DNA of 64,000 nucleotides from Acidobacteriota bacterium (GTDB taxonomy: Bacteria; Acidobacteriota; Thermoanaerobaculia; Multivoradales; Multivoraceae): assembly GCA_011525365.1 (NCBI GenBank), contig WTGQ01000003.1, positions 1 through 64,000 on the forward strand, read 5' to 3'. The notes beneath the pieces are model-generated. The model was not told where the DNA came from. It ran no database searches and was given only the letters and a program-made list of their open reading frames with translations. The position numbers and the translations under genes were made by a program. Below, piece after piece: positions 1 to 7,849 of this stretch; the stretch's first letter is position 1, and the number at the start of each line of letters is the position of its first letter.

Positions 1-26
1 ACCGACACCACCGGCACCACCGACAA
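1..26. repeat. ACCGACACC-type short repeats at window edge
   Basis: The first bases are imperfect iterations of ACCGACACC/ACCGGCACC. This is the same 3' tail motif that follows the dispersed palindromic repeats elsewhere in the window (for example after 897 and 2066). It probably is the edge of a repeat cluster on the downstream side of the transposase gene, which would make that gene repeat-flanked on both sides. The rest lies outside the window. Confidence 0.45.
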
Positions 27-656
27 CTACCAACACGACCGACACTCTCGGGTACCGCGCAGGTGTGCTGACGACCACCGCCACTCCTCTGCTTCCCGGC
101 AAAGCCCCGCTTGAACAGGGTTCAACCAGATGTAACGGCGCACGGCCTCCAGATGCCGGGAATCTCGAATGAAGCGGTCGTAGTAGTCCCTCATCCAGAA
201 CGCTCCGCTTCGACCAAGGAGCTGATTGGCCTGTCTGGCGGTAGTCGACTTCCACATGCGCACGATGTCCGGGAGAGGGGTCCGAAGCGGTTCCACAAGA
301 ACGTGCACATGGTTCGGCATGACGCACCAATCGATGAGTCGATAGCGGTCACCGTCCGCATGAAGCAGTGATTCCTGCACCAGACGTGCGACTGCCGGGC
401 GCCGCAGATGGCAGGCGCCGTAGCCGGTGTCCTCGAAGCGGCTAACGAGACGCTCCAGGCGGACTGCCCGTGCCTTGTCCAGTTCGAGATCCTCTTCGAC
501 CTCTTGCCGCCATCGCCTCAGCAGTTGCCTGGGAACGCTGTCCGCGAGCCGGAAGCCGACGCTCTGAACGACCATCGGACCGTCGAAGTGCGGGTGATAG
601 CCACGCGAATACCAACCCAGTCGCCGCTTCGGGTCAGGAACGTCATCGCTTGCCAT
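27..656 (-). CDS. REP-associated tyrosine transposase (RAYT, Y1/IS200-like)
   Basis: The 209-residue protein carries the HUH metal-binding motif (H116-V-H118 within MPNHVHVL). Near residues 171-185 it has the RAYT signature, with a Tyr followed by IWLNPVQAGL; Tyr175 is the likely catalytic residue that forms a 5'-phosphotyrosine with single-stranded DNA. Family members bind imperfect REP hairpins and cut next to them, and they are usually single-copy chromosomal genes rather than true insertion sequences. Here both sides carry matching repeats: ACCGACACC units at 1-26 and hairpins at 753-897. I infer that this enzyme mobilises, or once mobilised, the 27-bp palindrome family. ATG start; full length, with no sign of a frameshift. 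Confidence 0.88.
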   Translation of the reverse strand: MASDDVPDPKRRLGWYSRGYHPHFDGPMVVQSVGFRLADSVPRQLLRRWRQEVEEDLELDKARAVRLERLVSRFEDTGYGACHLRRPAVARLVQESLLHADGDRYRLIDWCVMPNHVHVLVEPLRTPLPDIVRMWKSTTARQANQLLGRSGAFWMRDYYDRFIRDSRHLEAVRRYIWLNPVQAGLCREAEEWRWSSAHLRGTRECRSCW

Positions 657-752
657 GCCTGGTGTACGGAGTCGCCTATCGGAACGTCCAACCGAGGCTG
701 TCGATGCCGGTGCGCCACCGTGCCGGTGCAGTGCCGGTGCGCCGGCCTGTTG

Positions 753-774
753 CCGCGGGTCTTCTGACCCGCGG
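753..774 (-). repeat. Palindrome family 2 (GGGTC/GACCC), reverse orientation
   Basis: A 9-bp stem CCGCGGGTC/GACCCGCGG closes a TTCT loop, which reads AGAA on the minus strand. It has the same loop and geometry as the 27-bp family but different arms. It lies between the transposase and the next repeat. Degenerate GTGCCGGTGCGCC units precede it at about 708-745. Confidence 0.6.
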
Positions 775-846
775 AAGACCCGCGCCGCCAGGCGGCCAAG
801 AAAGAACGCGCCGGCCGAAGGCCGGCTCCTCTTCTCACTCGGGCTC

Positions 847-897
847 GCCGCTTCGCGGCATCGCGCTTATGCCGGCCAGAAGGCCGGCGCACCGACA
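847..897 (+). repeat. Bipartite palindrome: GCCGC-TTCG-CGGC hairpin plus 27-bp core (copy 1)
   Basis: A small hairpin, GCCGC TTCG CGGC (847-859), is followed by the full 27-bp core at 871-897: arms GCCGGCC/GGCCGGC, AGAA loop, GCACCGACA tail. Degenerate ACACCGACAC units continue to about 950. The pairing of the two hairpins recurs at 2010-2066, 3810-3869, 28401-28454, 31501-31551 and 61441-61484, so the mobile unit may be bipartite, like a BIME. It is intergenic between the transposase and the 947-3151 gene. Confidence 0.8.
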
Positions 898-946
898 CTT
901 ACACCGACACCCTACTCCTACTCCACACTCACACCGACACTCACAC

Positions 947-3151
947 CTACGCGCGGCCTACCAGGCGTTTCAGGGGGCGCTTGATGGGGCCGGGGAGGCG
1001 GCGGCCGATGCGGACGGCGTGGCGTTCGAGGCGTTTGGCCAGGCTCTCGCGGGCCATCGAGAGGGGACGGCGGCCGCCGTTCCGCAGCCACTTCGCCTCT
1101 TCCTCGGTGATGGTCAGGGCCGCGGCGGCGGCGAGGTCCTCCACTTCCTGCTCGGTGGCGGCGCCGACGATGGCGTGGAGCGGAAGGTCCTGGGCGAGCA
1201 CCCAGGCGAGCGCGATCTGGGGCACCGTCGCGCCGCCGGTCTTCGCGAACTCGGTCACCCGGTCCAGGCGCGCGAGGTTCACGTCGTGGACGTAGGCGGT
1301 GCGGCAGGCCTCGTCGACCAGGCTCGGGTCCGCGGCGAAGGCACGCCGGCTGACGCGGCCGGAGAACAGGCCGCGCGCGAGGGACGACCAGGCGAAGATG
1401 GCCATGCCGGTGCTGCGGTGCCAGTCGCGGTCGTCAGCGGCCGCCTGGCCCGTCAGCGTGACGCAGCCTCCGCCCCACGGGTCCTTGATCTGGTCGGCGA
1501 GCGAGAAGTTGGGGCTCGACGCGGCGGGCGGCGGACGGTCGTTGGCTTCCGCGTAGTCGCAGGCCTCTTCGATCCGCGCGCGCGTCCAGTTCGAGAATCC
1601 GTAGGCGCCTAGCCGGCCGGCCGCGACGTGTTCGGCGAAGGCGTCGACCATCTCGCCCACCGGTACCGCCGGGTCGTCGCGGTGGAGCATGTAGAGGTCG
1701 ACGGCCGGAAGCCGCAGCCGGTCTAGCGACTCAGCGAGGTCCCGGGCCAGGGCCTCCGGGTTGACGCGCGGCCCCGCCGCATCCGGGTGGCAGCCCTTGG
1801 ACAGGATGAAGACGTCGTCCGCGAGACCGCGGCGCTCGAGCCATGAACCGATGGCGCGTTCGGAGGCGCCGTTACCGTAGACGTGGCCAGTGTCGAGGGC
1901 GGAGATGCCGTGCTCGAAGGCGGCGTCGAGGAGGGCGTCGGCTTCGGTTTGGGCGGCGGGTGTGTCGTTGGTGAGGGGCATTGTGCCCAGGACCAGGCGG
2001 GGGAGGAACTCGGGCTCGCCGCCTTGCGGCTCGCCTGATGCCGGCCAGAAGGCCGGCGCACCGACAGGCGCACCGACACCGGCACCGACACCCGCACCCA
2101 GAGGGAGGTAGGTCATTGCTCTGTGGGTTCCGGCGGTGACGCCGATGCTTGGCTCGAAGGGGTACTGGACGCCGATGCGGCGGCGCAGTTCGTCCATCAG
2201 TTCGATCAGGCCGATGGACTCCGCGTGCGGCAGGAGCGGACTCTCGACTTCGCCGTCGCGGAGCATTCGTGCGAGTTCGAGCGCCTGGTACTCGTAGCCG
2301 TTGCAGAGGAACGGGCACTCCAGCGTGGCGACCTCCTGCGCCTCGCACTCCAGCTTGAGTTGCTGGGCGCGCCAGAAGTCCGAAATCACGATCCTGCCGC
2401 GGTCGCCCTGGATGACGCCGGTGGCGGAGAGGGCCTTGCTGATGGAGGATTCGAGGTACGCCTCGGCGCCGTCCCCGAAGCGCAGGACGATCTTGCAGTA
2501 CTCGTCGACCCCGGAGGGCGCGAGGTCGGCACGGACCTCGATCTGCGGGATGTTGCCGCCGGTCACCCGCTCCCCGAAGACCAGCGACGCCAGCGAGAGC
2601 GTGTAGCAGCCGATGTCGAGCAGGCTGCCGCCCCCCAGTTCGGGATTGTAGAGGCGGCTCTCCGGGTCGAACTTCGCCTTGAAGCCGAAGGCACAGACCA
2701 CCCGGCTCGGCTCGCCGATCGTGCCGTTGGCGACCCAGTCCGCGGCCCGCAGGGTCGCCGGCAGGAACCGGGTCCACATCGCCTCGAGCAGCGGCCGTCC
2801 CTGCTCGCGGGCGATGGCGCACAGACGGCGGGCCTCCGAGGCGTTGACGCAGAGCGGCTTCTCGCAAAGCACTGCCTTGCCGTGCCGCAGCGCCAGCGAC
2901 GCGTGCTCCAGGTGACCGGGATGGGGACTGGCGACGTAGACAGCGTCGACCGACTCGCTGCGCACCAGGTCCCGGTAGGTGCCGACCTCGGCGTCCCGAT
3001 AGCCGCGCTCGGCGGTGAAGTTGGCCGCGCGCTGCGGGTCGCGGCTGCCGACGGCCACGATTTCGTGACCGTCCAGTCCATCGATTGCGGTGGCGAAGAC
3101 GCGGGCGATGGCGCCCGGACCGATGATTCCCCAACGAACGGTTGCGACCAT
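947..3151 (-). CDS. Gfo/Idh/MocA oxidoreductase fused to aldo/keto reductase
   Basis: This 734-residue protein has two catalytic modules. Residues 1-345 are a Gfo/Idh/MocA dehydrogenase, with a GPGAIA nucleotide loop at 11-16 and the EKP catalytic-lysine motif at 97-99. Residues from about 380 to 700 are an aldo/keto reductase with the Asp-Tyr-Lys-His set in ALDTGHVYG, LSKG and LYMLHRDD. The last 30 residues are very basic. Both families use NAD(P)H on sugars or polyols. The linker (about residues 350-375) is made largely of a palindromic repeat read as [11 protein letters not shown] plus GAGVGAG units, so the fusion point coincides with a repeat. It starts 3 nt after the radical SAM gene, as last gene of a three-gene operon. 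The substrate is unknown; a role in surface-sugar modification is inferred from neighbours. Confidence 0.85.
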   Translation of the reverse strand: MVATVRWGIIGPGAIARVFATAIDGLDGHEIVAVGSRDPQRAANFTAERGYRDAEVGTYRDLVRSESVDAVYVASPHPGHLEHASLALRHGKAVLCEKPLCVNASEARRLCAIAREQGRPLLEAMWTRFLPATLRAADWVANGTIGEPSRVVCAFGFKAKFDPESRLYNPELGGGSLLDIGCYTLSLASLVFGERVTGGNIPQIEVRADLAPSGVDEYCKIVLRFGDGAEAYLESSISKALSATGVIQGDRGRIVISDFWRAQQLKLECEAQEVATLECPFLCNGYEYQALELARMLRDGEVESPLLPHAESIGLIELMDELRRRIGVQYPFEPSIGVTAGTHRAMTYLPLGAGVGAGVGAPVGAPAFWPASGEPQGGEPEFLPRLVLGTMPLTNDTPAAQTEADALLDAAFEHGISALDTGHVYGNGASERAIGSWLERRGLADDVFILSKGCHPDAAGPRVNPEALARDLAESLDRLRLPAVDLYMLHRDDPAVPVGEMVDAFAEHVAAGRLGAYGFSNWTRARIEEACDYAEANDRPPPAASSPNFSLADQIKDPWGGGCVTLTGQAAADDRDWHRSTGMAIFAWSSLARGLFSGRVSRRAFAADPSLVDEACRTAYVHDVNLARLDRVTEFAKTGGATVPQIALAWVLAQDLPLHAIVGAATEQEVEDLAAAAALTITEEEAKWLRNGGRRPLSMARESLAKRLERHAVRIGRRLPGPIKRPLKRLVGRA
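2012..2066 (+). repeat. 27-bp palindrome copy 2, inside CDS (frame VGAPAFWPA)
   Basis: The core is at 2040-2066, preceded by the GCCGCCTTGCGGC companion hairpin. GCACCGACA-like units extend to about 2098. It lies fully inside the 947-3151 gene and is read in frame on the minus strand as VGAPAFWPA, exactly at the linker between the two enzyme domains. Confidence 0.85.
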
Positions 3152-3154
3152 GAT

Positions 3155-5263
3155 TCAGACCTTTCCGCGCAGCGCCTGGAACGCCAGATCGCGAGCGCGA
3201 CGGGGCTCGTAAATGAAGACACGACGAACTTTGGGGCCTATGCGATAGCGCATCCCGGCCAGCCGCCGCGGCCAGCCGGTGCGGGGACGCGCCACCGTCA
3301 GCGCGTAGTGGCCGTCGCCCGTACCCGAGCCCGCCGCGAGGCGCTGGAGGTCGGCTTCCGGCAGCCCGCTCCAGTCGACGGCGGTGGCGAGCGGCGCGAT
3401 CAGGTCGCCGCCGTAGGGGCGCACGGACTCGACCCGGAAGCCGGTGCGGACCAGGCGGGCGACGTCGCCGGAGCGCGTGGCCCGGGCGCAGTCGCCCTCC
3501 ACCGGGGGCATGGGCAGTCGTTCGAAGCGCCGTGCCGCGGCCGGCAGCCGGCGGTAGGCGGCCGCGGCCGCGGCGCCCGTGCGGCGGTTCCACTGGTGAC
3601 GTGCCGGGCCCACGTAGTCGTCCACGAACAGCCGGCCGCCCGGTTCCAGGGCGTCGAGCACGGCGTCGAGCAGCCGTTCGAGGCGGAGGTGCGAGGAGAG
3701 GCCGCCGATGCAGCAGGCGGCCTGGTAGGCGGCGGCGGGGAGGACGGGGCGGTGGGGGTGGATGGGGAGGTGGTGGATGTGGGGTTCGGGCTCGCCGTTG
3801 GGGGGAGGTACGGGCTCGCCGCTACGCGGCATCGCGCCTGTTGCCGGCCAGAAGGCCGGCGCACCGGCACTCGCACTCGAAGTGACTACGTCGACTTGCT
3901 TTGCGAAGCCGGCGCGGAGCAGTTCGTGGGCCCAGGCTTCGTCGCCGATGAGGAGGACGCGGTCGAAGGGTTCGGCGGGAGTGTGCTCCGCAATCCAGGC
4001 AGCGGGACTGGGAAGCCCTGTCGGTGCGCCGGGTGTCGGTGCGCCGGGTGTCGGTGCTCCGGGTGTCGGTGCGCCGGCCTTCTGGCCGGCCCCCGCCGAA
4101 GGCGGTGACAAATCGCCGGCCGCAGGCCGACCGCTCTCCCCCACCACCTCAGTCACGCCACCACTCCCCGGCCCAGCACCCAACTGCTCCAGCCGCTCGC
4201 CCGCCTGCTGCCGCCACTGCAGCCGGAAGTACAGCGCGTGCTTGCGCTCCGAGCACGTCCGGCACGTACCGCAAGGATTGCCGCTCTTCAGACCGTCGAC
4301 GATCTCCAGAAGAAGCGGCGCCCGCTCGACCTCCCCGAGCGAAGTCTCCGGGTACAAACCGATCGGTTGGTCCTCCCAGAAGATGCACGGCGAGACCGCG
4401 CCGTTGGGGCGGACGACCACCGTGTGACCGGGCCAGGCGCAGCCGGCGACCGCGGTGCGGAAGCGGCCGCGCAGACGCTGCCGGTCGTAGAGGCCCGCCC
4501 GCCAGCGCAGCAGGTGGCCGCGGAGGCCGATGGACCGGCCGTCGTCGAAGTCGGGGTACGACACGAGGCGGAGTCCGCGGGCGGCCGCGTCCTCCGCCGC
4601 GGCGGCGAGCTCGGCGCGCAGAGCGGCCGGATCCTCGTCGTCGAGCAGCTCGTCCTCGGCGGTCACGTGGGCGGTCGGGGTGACGAAGCGGACGTCGAGT
4701 TCACCGGCGCCGACTTCCTCGGCGAAGCGCGGCAGGTCGGCGAGATCGCCGCGGTTCGTCTGCATCCACACGAAGATCAGCCGCAGCCCGGTGGCGGTCC
4801 CCCGCCGGACGTCGTTCAGCAGGTCCAGGCAACGCATCAGGCGGTCGAACTTGCCGCCGGCGCGGATCGCCTCGTAGGTCTCGGCGCTGGTGCCGTCCAT
4901 CGACACGCCGACCGTGTTCACCCCGGCCTCGCAGATCGCCTCGGCCTTGGGCGGCGTCAGCGGCAGCAGGTTGGTGGGGAACCAGAGGTCGGGCACGCCG
5001 TAGCTGCCGGCTTCGCGCACGATGTCGATGAACTTCGGGTGCACGAGCGGCTCCGCCGCACAGCCCAGGGCGACCTTGCGGGCGCGGGGGAAGAGGTCGG
5101 CCGCGACCCGGGAGAAGGTCTCGAGCGGCATCATGCCGTTGCTCGACAACTGGCGGTCGAAGGGCAGGAACTGCAGCCGGTCGACCGCCGAGAAGTAGCA
5201 CATCTTGCACTTCAGGTTGCAGCGCTCGGTGGTGTCGAGGATGACTTCCAGCGGGCGGGTCAT
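3155..5263 (-). CDS. Radical SAM protein fused to methyltransferase-like domain
   Basis: The N-terminal half is a radical SAM enzyme with the 4Fe-4S motif CNLKCKMC (C15, C19, C22) and a SPASM-like auxiliary cysteine cluster ending in CGTCRTC near residue 365. The C-terminal half, after a low-complexity linker, resembles a class I methyltransferase (DVVTSS, ALEPGGRLFVDDYVG). I chose the ATG at 5263 because it overlaps the upstream stop as ATGA and puts the CxxxCxxC at its usual distance; a start 20 codons earlier would overlap the glycosyltransferase. Two palindromic repeats are read in frame: one at about residues 391-400 as AGQKAGAPT, continuing into a GAPTP tandem, and one at 465-473 as [10 protein letters not shown], inside the methyltransferase-like part. 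Length 702 residues. The reaction is unknown. Confidence 0.82.
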   Translation of the reverse strand: MTRPLEVILDTTERCNLKCKMCYFSAVDRLQFLPFDRQLSSNGMMPLETFSRVAADLFPRARKVALGCAAEPLVHPKFIDIVREAGSYGVPDLWFPTNLLPLTPPKAEAICEAGVNTVGVSMDGTSAETYEAIRAGGKFDRLMRCLDLLNDVRRGTATGLRLIFVWMQTNRGDLADLPRFAEEVGAGELDVRFVTPTAHVTAEDELLDDEDPAALRAELAAAAEDAAARGLRLVSYPDFDDGRSIGLRGHLLRWRAGLYDRQRLRGRFRTAVAGCAWPGHTVVVRPNGAVSPCIFWEDQPIGLYPETSLGEVERAPLLLEIVDGLKSGNPCGTCRTCSERKHALYFRLQWRQQAGERLEQLGAGPGSGGVTEVVGESGRPAAGDLSPPSAGAGQKAGAPTPGAPTPGAPTPGAPTGLPSPAAWIAEHTPAEPFDRVLLIGDEAWAHELLRAGFAKQVDVVTSSASAGAPAFWPATGAMPRSGEPVPPPNGEPEPHIHHLPIHPHRPVLPAAAYQAACCIGGLSSHLRLERLLDAVLDALEPGGRLFVDDYVGPARHQWNRRTGAAAAAAYRRLPAAARRFERLPMPPVEGDCARATRSGDVARLVRTGFRVESVRPYGGDLIAPLATAVDWSGLPEADLQRLAAGSGTGDGHYALTVARPRTGWPRRLAGMRYRIGPKVRRVFIYEPRRARDLAFQALRGKV
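3810..3869 (+). repeat. 27-bp palindrome copy 3, inside CDS
   Basis: The core is at 3843-3869, with a one-base tail variant (GCACCGGCA). It is preceded by the companion hairpin GCCGCTACGCGGC. It is read in frame on the minus strand as AGAPAFWPA inside the methyltransferase-like part of the radical SAM fusion protein. Confidence 0.85.
4019..4090 (-). repeat. 27-bp palindrome copy 4 with 15-bp tandem expansion, inside CDS
   Basis: Four 15-bp units beginning TGTCGGTG run from 4019 to 4078; three end in GGG and the last merges into the full core at 4064-4090. On the coding strand this is AGQKAGAPT followed by three more PGAPT repeats. The core lies opposite in orientation to copies 2 and 3. It sits at the junction of the radical SAM and methyltransferase-like domains. 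Confidence 0.85.
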
Positions 5264-6429
5264 GCGGGGAGGGCCTCGAGCATCGTCTGGCAGACGCCGC
5301 GGCCGGAACTCCTCCGGCGCCATACCGCGGCGATGCTAGCCGGGTCGCGTTCGCCGCGCCGCCAGGCTGCCTGCTCCTCCGCGATCGCCGCGGCCAGCGG
5401 CCCGGCGCGGTGCGCGGAGGCGACCCGGCCGTAGGCGCCGCCCTCGGACCAGCTCCGCAGGCTCGGAATCGGCGTCCCCACCACGGTCGCTCCCATCGAC
5501 AGCGCCTCGCAGCCGGCGTGCGGCGCGCCTTCCCAGCGCGACGAAAAGAGGATGAAGCGACTGCCGGCCAATGCGTCAGCCAGCACTTCCGGGTACTGCG
5601 GCCCCTCGTGGACGACGTTCGGAAAGCGCCGGCCGAGCGCGCCGAACCGGTCCTCGCCGCCGGGGCCGAAGATCCGGACCGGATCGCCGGCCTCCTCGCC
5701 GCGAGCCCGACCGAGGTAGCGGGACAGCGCCCGGACCAGCAGCGGAGCGTTCTTCTGGGGATCGTCCCAGCGGCCGATCGCCACGATGCCCCGCCGTTCC
5801 CGCTCGAGGTCCGGCGACTCGCAGTAGACCCGATGGATGGCGAGCGGAGAGACGTGAACGCGGTCCTGGAGGCCGTCCGCGCCCGCGCTGCGCAGGAAGC
5901 GGCGGAAGTGGGTCCTCGCCTCCTCGCAGCCGAGGATGAGCACGTCGGACGAGCCGGCGCTGCGGACGAACTCGGCGTCCTGCGGATCGGTGCGACGGAA
6001 AGAGAGCAGGTAGCGCCGGGCGAGAAAGCGGAGTTGCCGGAACTGGTGGTCGCGGTCGGACGAGCCCGAGAAGACCTTCCGGCGCAGCGTGGCCAGGGGA
6101 AAGGCGCGAAGACCCATCTGGCCGTCCGAGTCGCCCATCGCGATCGTGCGCACACCGGCGCCGCGGATCAGTTCCAGGAGATTCGACATCTGGTGGAAGG
6201 ACGGCACGATCGCCACGTCGGCCTCGAGGCCTCGCCAGAACCCGGCGTCCTCCAGGCCGCCGCCCCCGGGCGGTGAGACGATCGGCACGGGGAAGCCGTC
6301 GTTCGAGGACTCGGGACACGCGACGAACGCCTCGTGGCCGAGCGCCTCGAGGCCCCGAACGTACTCCTCGAACCGGAAGCTGCACTGCCTGAGCGGCGTG
6401 CCGTAGTTCCAGACGACCGCGACGCGCAT
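5260..6429 (-). CDS. Glycosyltransferase family 4-like protein
   Basis: The 389-residue protein has a two-domain GT-B layout. A Rossmann-like N-terminus is followed by a C-terminal donor-binding half with GIVAIGRWDDPQKN, FGPGGE and the typical FSSRWEGAPHAGCEALSMGATVV segment, whose acidic residue usually contacts the nucleotide-sugar ribose. The protein is cytoplasmic and has no membrane segments. It is the first gene of a tight operon: its TGA overlaps the ATG of the radical SAM gene. The set suggests modification of a polysaccharide or LPS glycan. Donor and acceptor cannot be read from sequence. Confidence 0.82.
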   Translation of the reverse strand: MRVAVVWNYGTPLRQCSFRFEEYVRGLEALGHEAFVACPESSNDGFPVPIVSPPGGGGLEDAGFWRGLEADVAIVPSFHQMSNLLELIRGAGVRTIAMGDSDGQMGLRAFPLATLRRKVFSGSSDRDHQFRQLRFLARRYLLSFRRTDPQDAEFVRSAGSSDVLILGCEEARTHFRRFLRSAGADGLQDRVHVSPLAIHRVYCESPDLERERRGIVAIGRWDDPQKNAPLLVRALSRYLGRARGEEAGDPVRIFGPGGEDRFGALGRRFPNVVHEGPQYPEVLADALAGSRFILFSSRWEGAPHAGCEALSMGATVVGTPIPSLRSWSEGGAYGRVASAHRAGPLAAAIAEEQAAWRRGERDPASIAAVWRRRSSGRGVCQTMLEALPA

Positions 6430-6498
6430 GATGCACGACGCTACCGGACGAAGGTGTGACGGTGGGATGCTCGGGAGATGACGGGTTGCGGACCGGAT

Positions 6499-6525
6499 GC
6501 CGGCCAGAAGGCCGGCGCACCGACA
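6499..6525 (+). repeat. 27-bp palindrome copy 5, intergenic
   Basis: Perfect core between the glycosyltransferase start (6429) and the stop of the secreted protein at 6535. It sits only 9 bp beyond that stop codon and could serve as its 3' hairpin. Confidence 0.85.
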
Positions 6526-6534
6526 GGTGGGCGG

Positions 6535-7707
6535 TCAGTTGCAGGAGAAGGCGGCGTTGTCGCTTCTGGTGGACGCGGTGTCTCCCTGCCGGTTGCGGTG
6601 GGTCCAGGTGTCCACGCCGTCGGTGACCTGGAGGTTGAAGGCGAGGTCGGTTACCGGCGCCACGAACACCCAGCGGTGGTTGTTGTGGTCACAGCCGTTC
6701 AACACCTTGATCAGCACCTCCGCGTTGTCGCGGTTGAAGAACCAGAGCAGGCCGGATTCGCCGGAGGCCCAGATGCCGGCCTTGCCCTCGCCGACGGCGC
6801 CCGCGGGCGTCTCGTAGCACATGCTGACGCTGTAGCGGCCGTCGAAGACGAGCGGCGTCGTCTCGGGGACGCAGTCGGTATAGCCCTCCTCGGTCGGCGG
6901 GCCGGGGTCGGGATCGGGATCGGGATCAGGGTCGGGATCGGGATCGGGGTCGGGATGGTTGACCGCCAGGCGAATGCCGTAGGCACCCGGCTCCGTGTCG
7001 ACCTGCCACCGATCCCACTCGTCGTTTTCGTCGTCGCGACCCCGAAACGCCCGCGCTCCGCCCGAGCCGTCCTCGTCCACACCCAGGAGCTTCGTGTTCG
7101 TGGACGGGTCGCCGCGCAGCCAGGAAACGGCGACCCAGACCTCGCCGGCGTTCAGCTCCAGGCCCTCCACGGCGCCGCCGATCTCGAAGCAGGCGTAGGT
7201 CCCGGCCTCCGGCAACTCCGCCGGCACGTCGAACGCGTCGAGAAGAGTCACGGGCTCGTTGCCGGCGCCGGAGTAGAAGCTCAACGAAAAGGCCGCGTCG
7301 CTGCTCGTGTCGTCCCGTGTTCTCGCCATGCACGCCACCGCGTACTCGACGGTCCCCGCTTCCCGCAGCCGGAACCGTTGGGCGAACTCCATCTCGTAGA
7401 GGAAGTCGTCCGTCGTGTCGTCGACGAGGCGATAGAAGCCCTCGAAGACGTTGTCGTCGTACTGGTAGATCTCCGTGGCCGGCTGGCGCACGCCGGTGAT
7501 CGCCTGGTCGACGGACACGGCGCCGCGGCCGCGCGCCTCGACACGGACGGCGTCCACATGCTCGATGAGGCTCAGGCGCTCCGCCCTGATCTCGACCCTC
7601 GACTCGGGCAGCAGCAGATCCCGGCCCTCCTGGGCGGCGGCTGGCGGCGCGAAGGCAAGAAGCGCAGCGAGGACGACAAGGACTGTGGAGAGACTTCTGG
7701 ACGGCAT
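6535..7707 (-). CDS. Secreted protein with Asp-Pro linker and C-terminal WFF/WVF domain
   Basis: The 390-residue exported protein starts at an ATG preceded by GGGAGGA. It has a clear signal peptide (LVVLAALLAFAPPAAAQ). Residues of about 25-255 form a domain shared with the neighbouring protein at 7850-9025 (YQYDD, an AQRF block, then AYGIRLAV). A (DP)n linker follows, encoded by hexanucleotide repeats at about 6898-6957. The C-terminal domain of about 110 residues contains YSVSMCYET, LLWFFNRDNAEVLIKVLNGC and HRWVFVAPVTD, and ends in a lone Cys near the C-terminus. The same domain occurs in four other secreted proteins of this window. I do not recognise a catalytic motif; a surface-adhesive or binding role is only a guess. 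Confidence 0.75.
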   Translation of the reverse strand: MPSRSLSTVLVVLAALLAFAPPAAAQEGRDLLLPESRVEIRAERLSLIEHVDAVRVEARGRGAVSVDQAITGVRQPATEIYQYDDNVFEGFYRLVDDTTDDFLYEMEFAQRFRLREAGTVEYAVACMARTRDDTSSDAAFSLSFYSGAGNEPVTLLDAFDVPAELPEAGTYACFEIGGAVEGLELNAGEVWVAVSWLRGDPSTNTKLLGVDEDGSGGARAFRGRDDENDEWDRWQVDTEPGAYGIRLAVNHPDPDPDPDPDPDPDPDPGPPTEEGYTDCVPETTPLVFDGRYSVSMCYETPAGAVGEGKAGIWASGESGLLWFFNRDNAEVLIKVLNGCDHNNHRWVFVAPVTDLAFNLQVTDGVDTWTHRNRQGDTASTRSDNAAFSCN

Positions 7708-7849
7708 GGCGTTCCTCCCGGGAGTAGTGACGGAGCCTCCGTTCACTTGACGGTAGTTCGCAAACGGCATGCCAACCTTCCCACACCCCGGAAAAAGAAA
7801 CGGGGCGCCGGGTCAGCACCCGACGCCCCGTATCCGCTGGCTGCTTCGC

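Noticed and set aside
27-656. Full insertion sequence with its own ends
   Set aside because: No IS200-type left and right ends or a second gene; RAYT signature and surrounding repeats fit a domesticated REP transposase.
4019-4078. CRISPR or minisatellite of separate origin
   Set aside because: 15-bp units derive from the palindrome tail and are in frame; no spacers.
2123-4108. Long plus-strand reading frame opposite the oxidoreductase and radical SAM genes
   Set aside because: Shadow of high-GC genes on the minus strand, with no family resemblance and spanning two clear genes.
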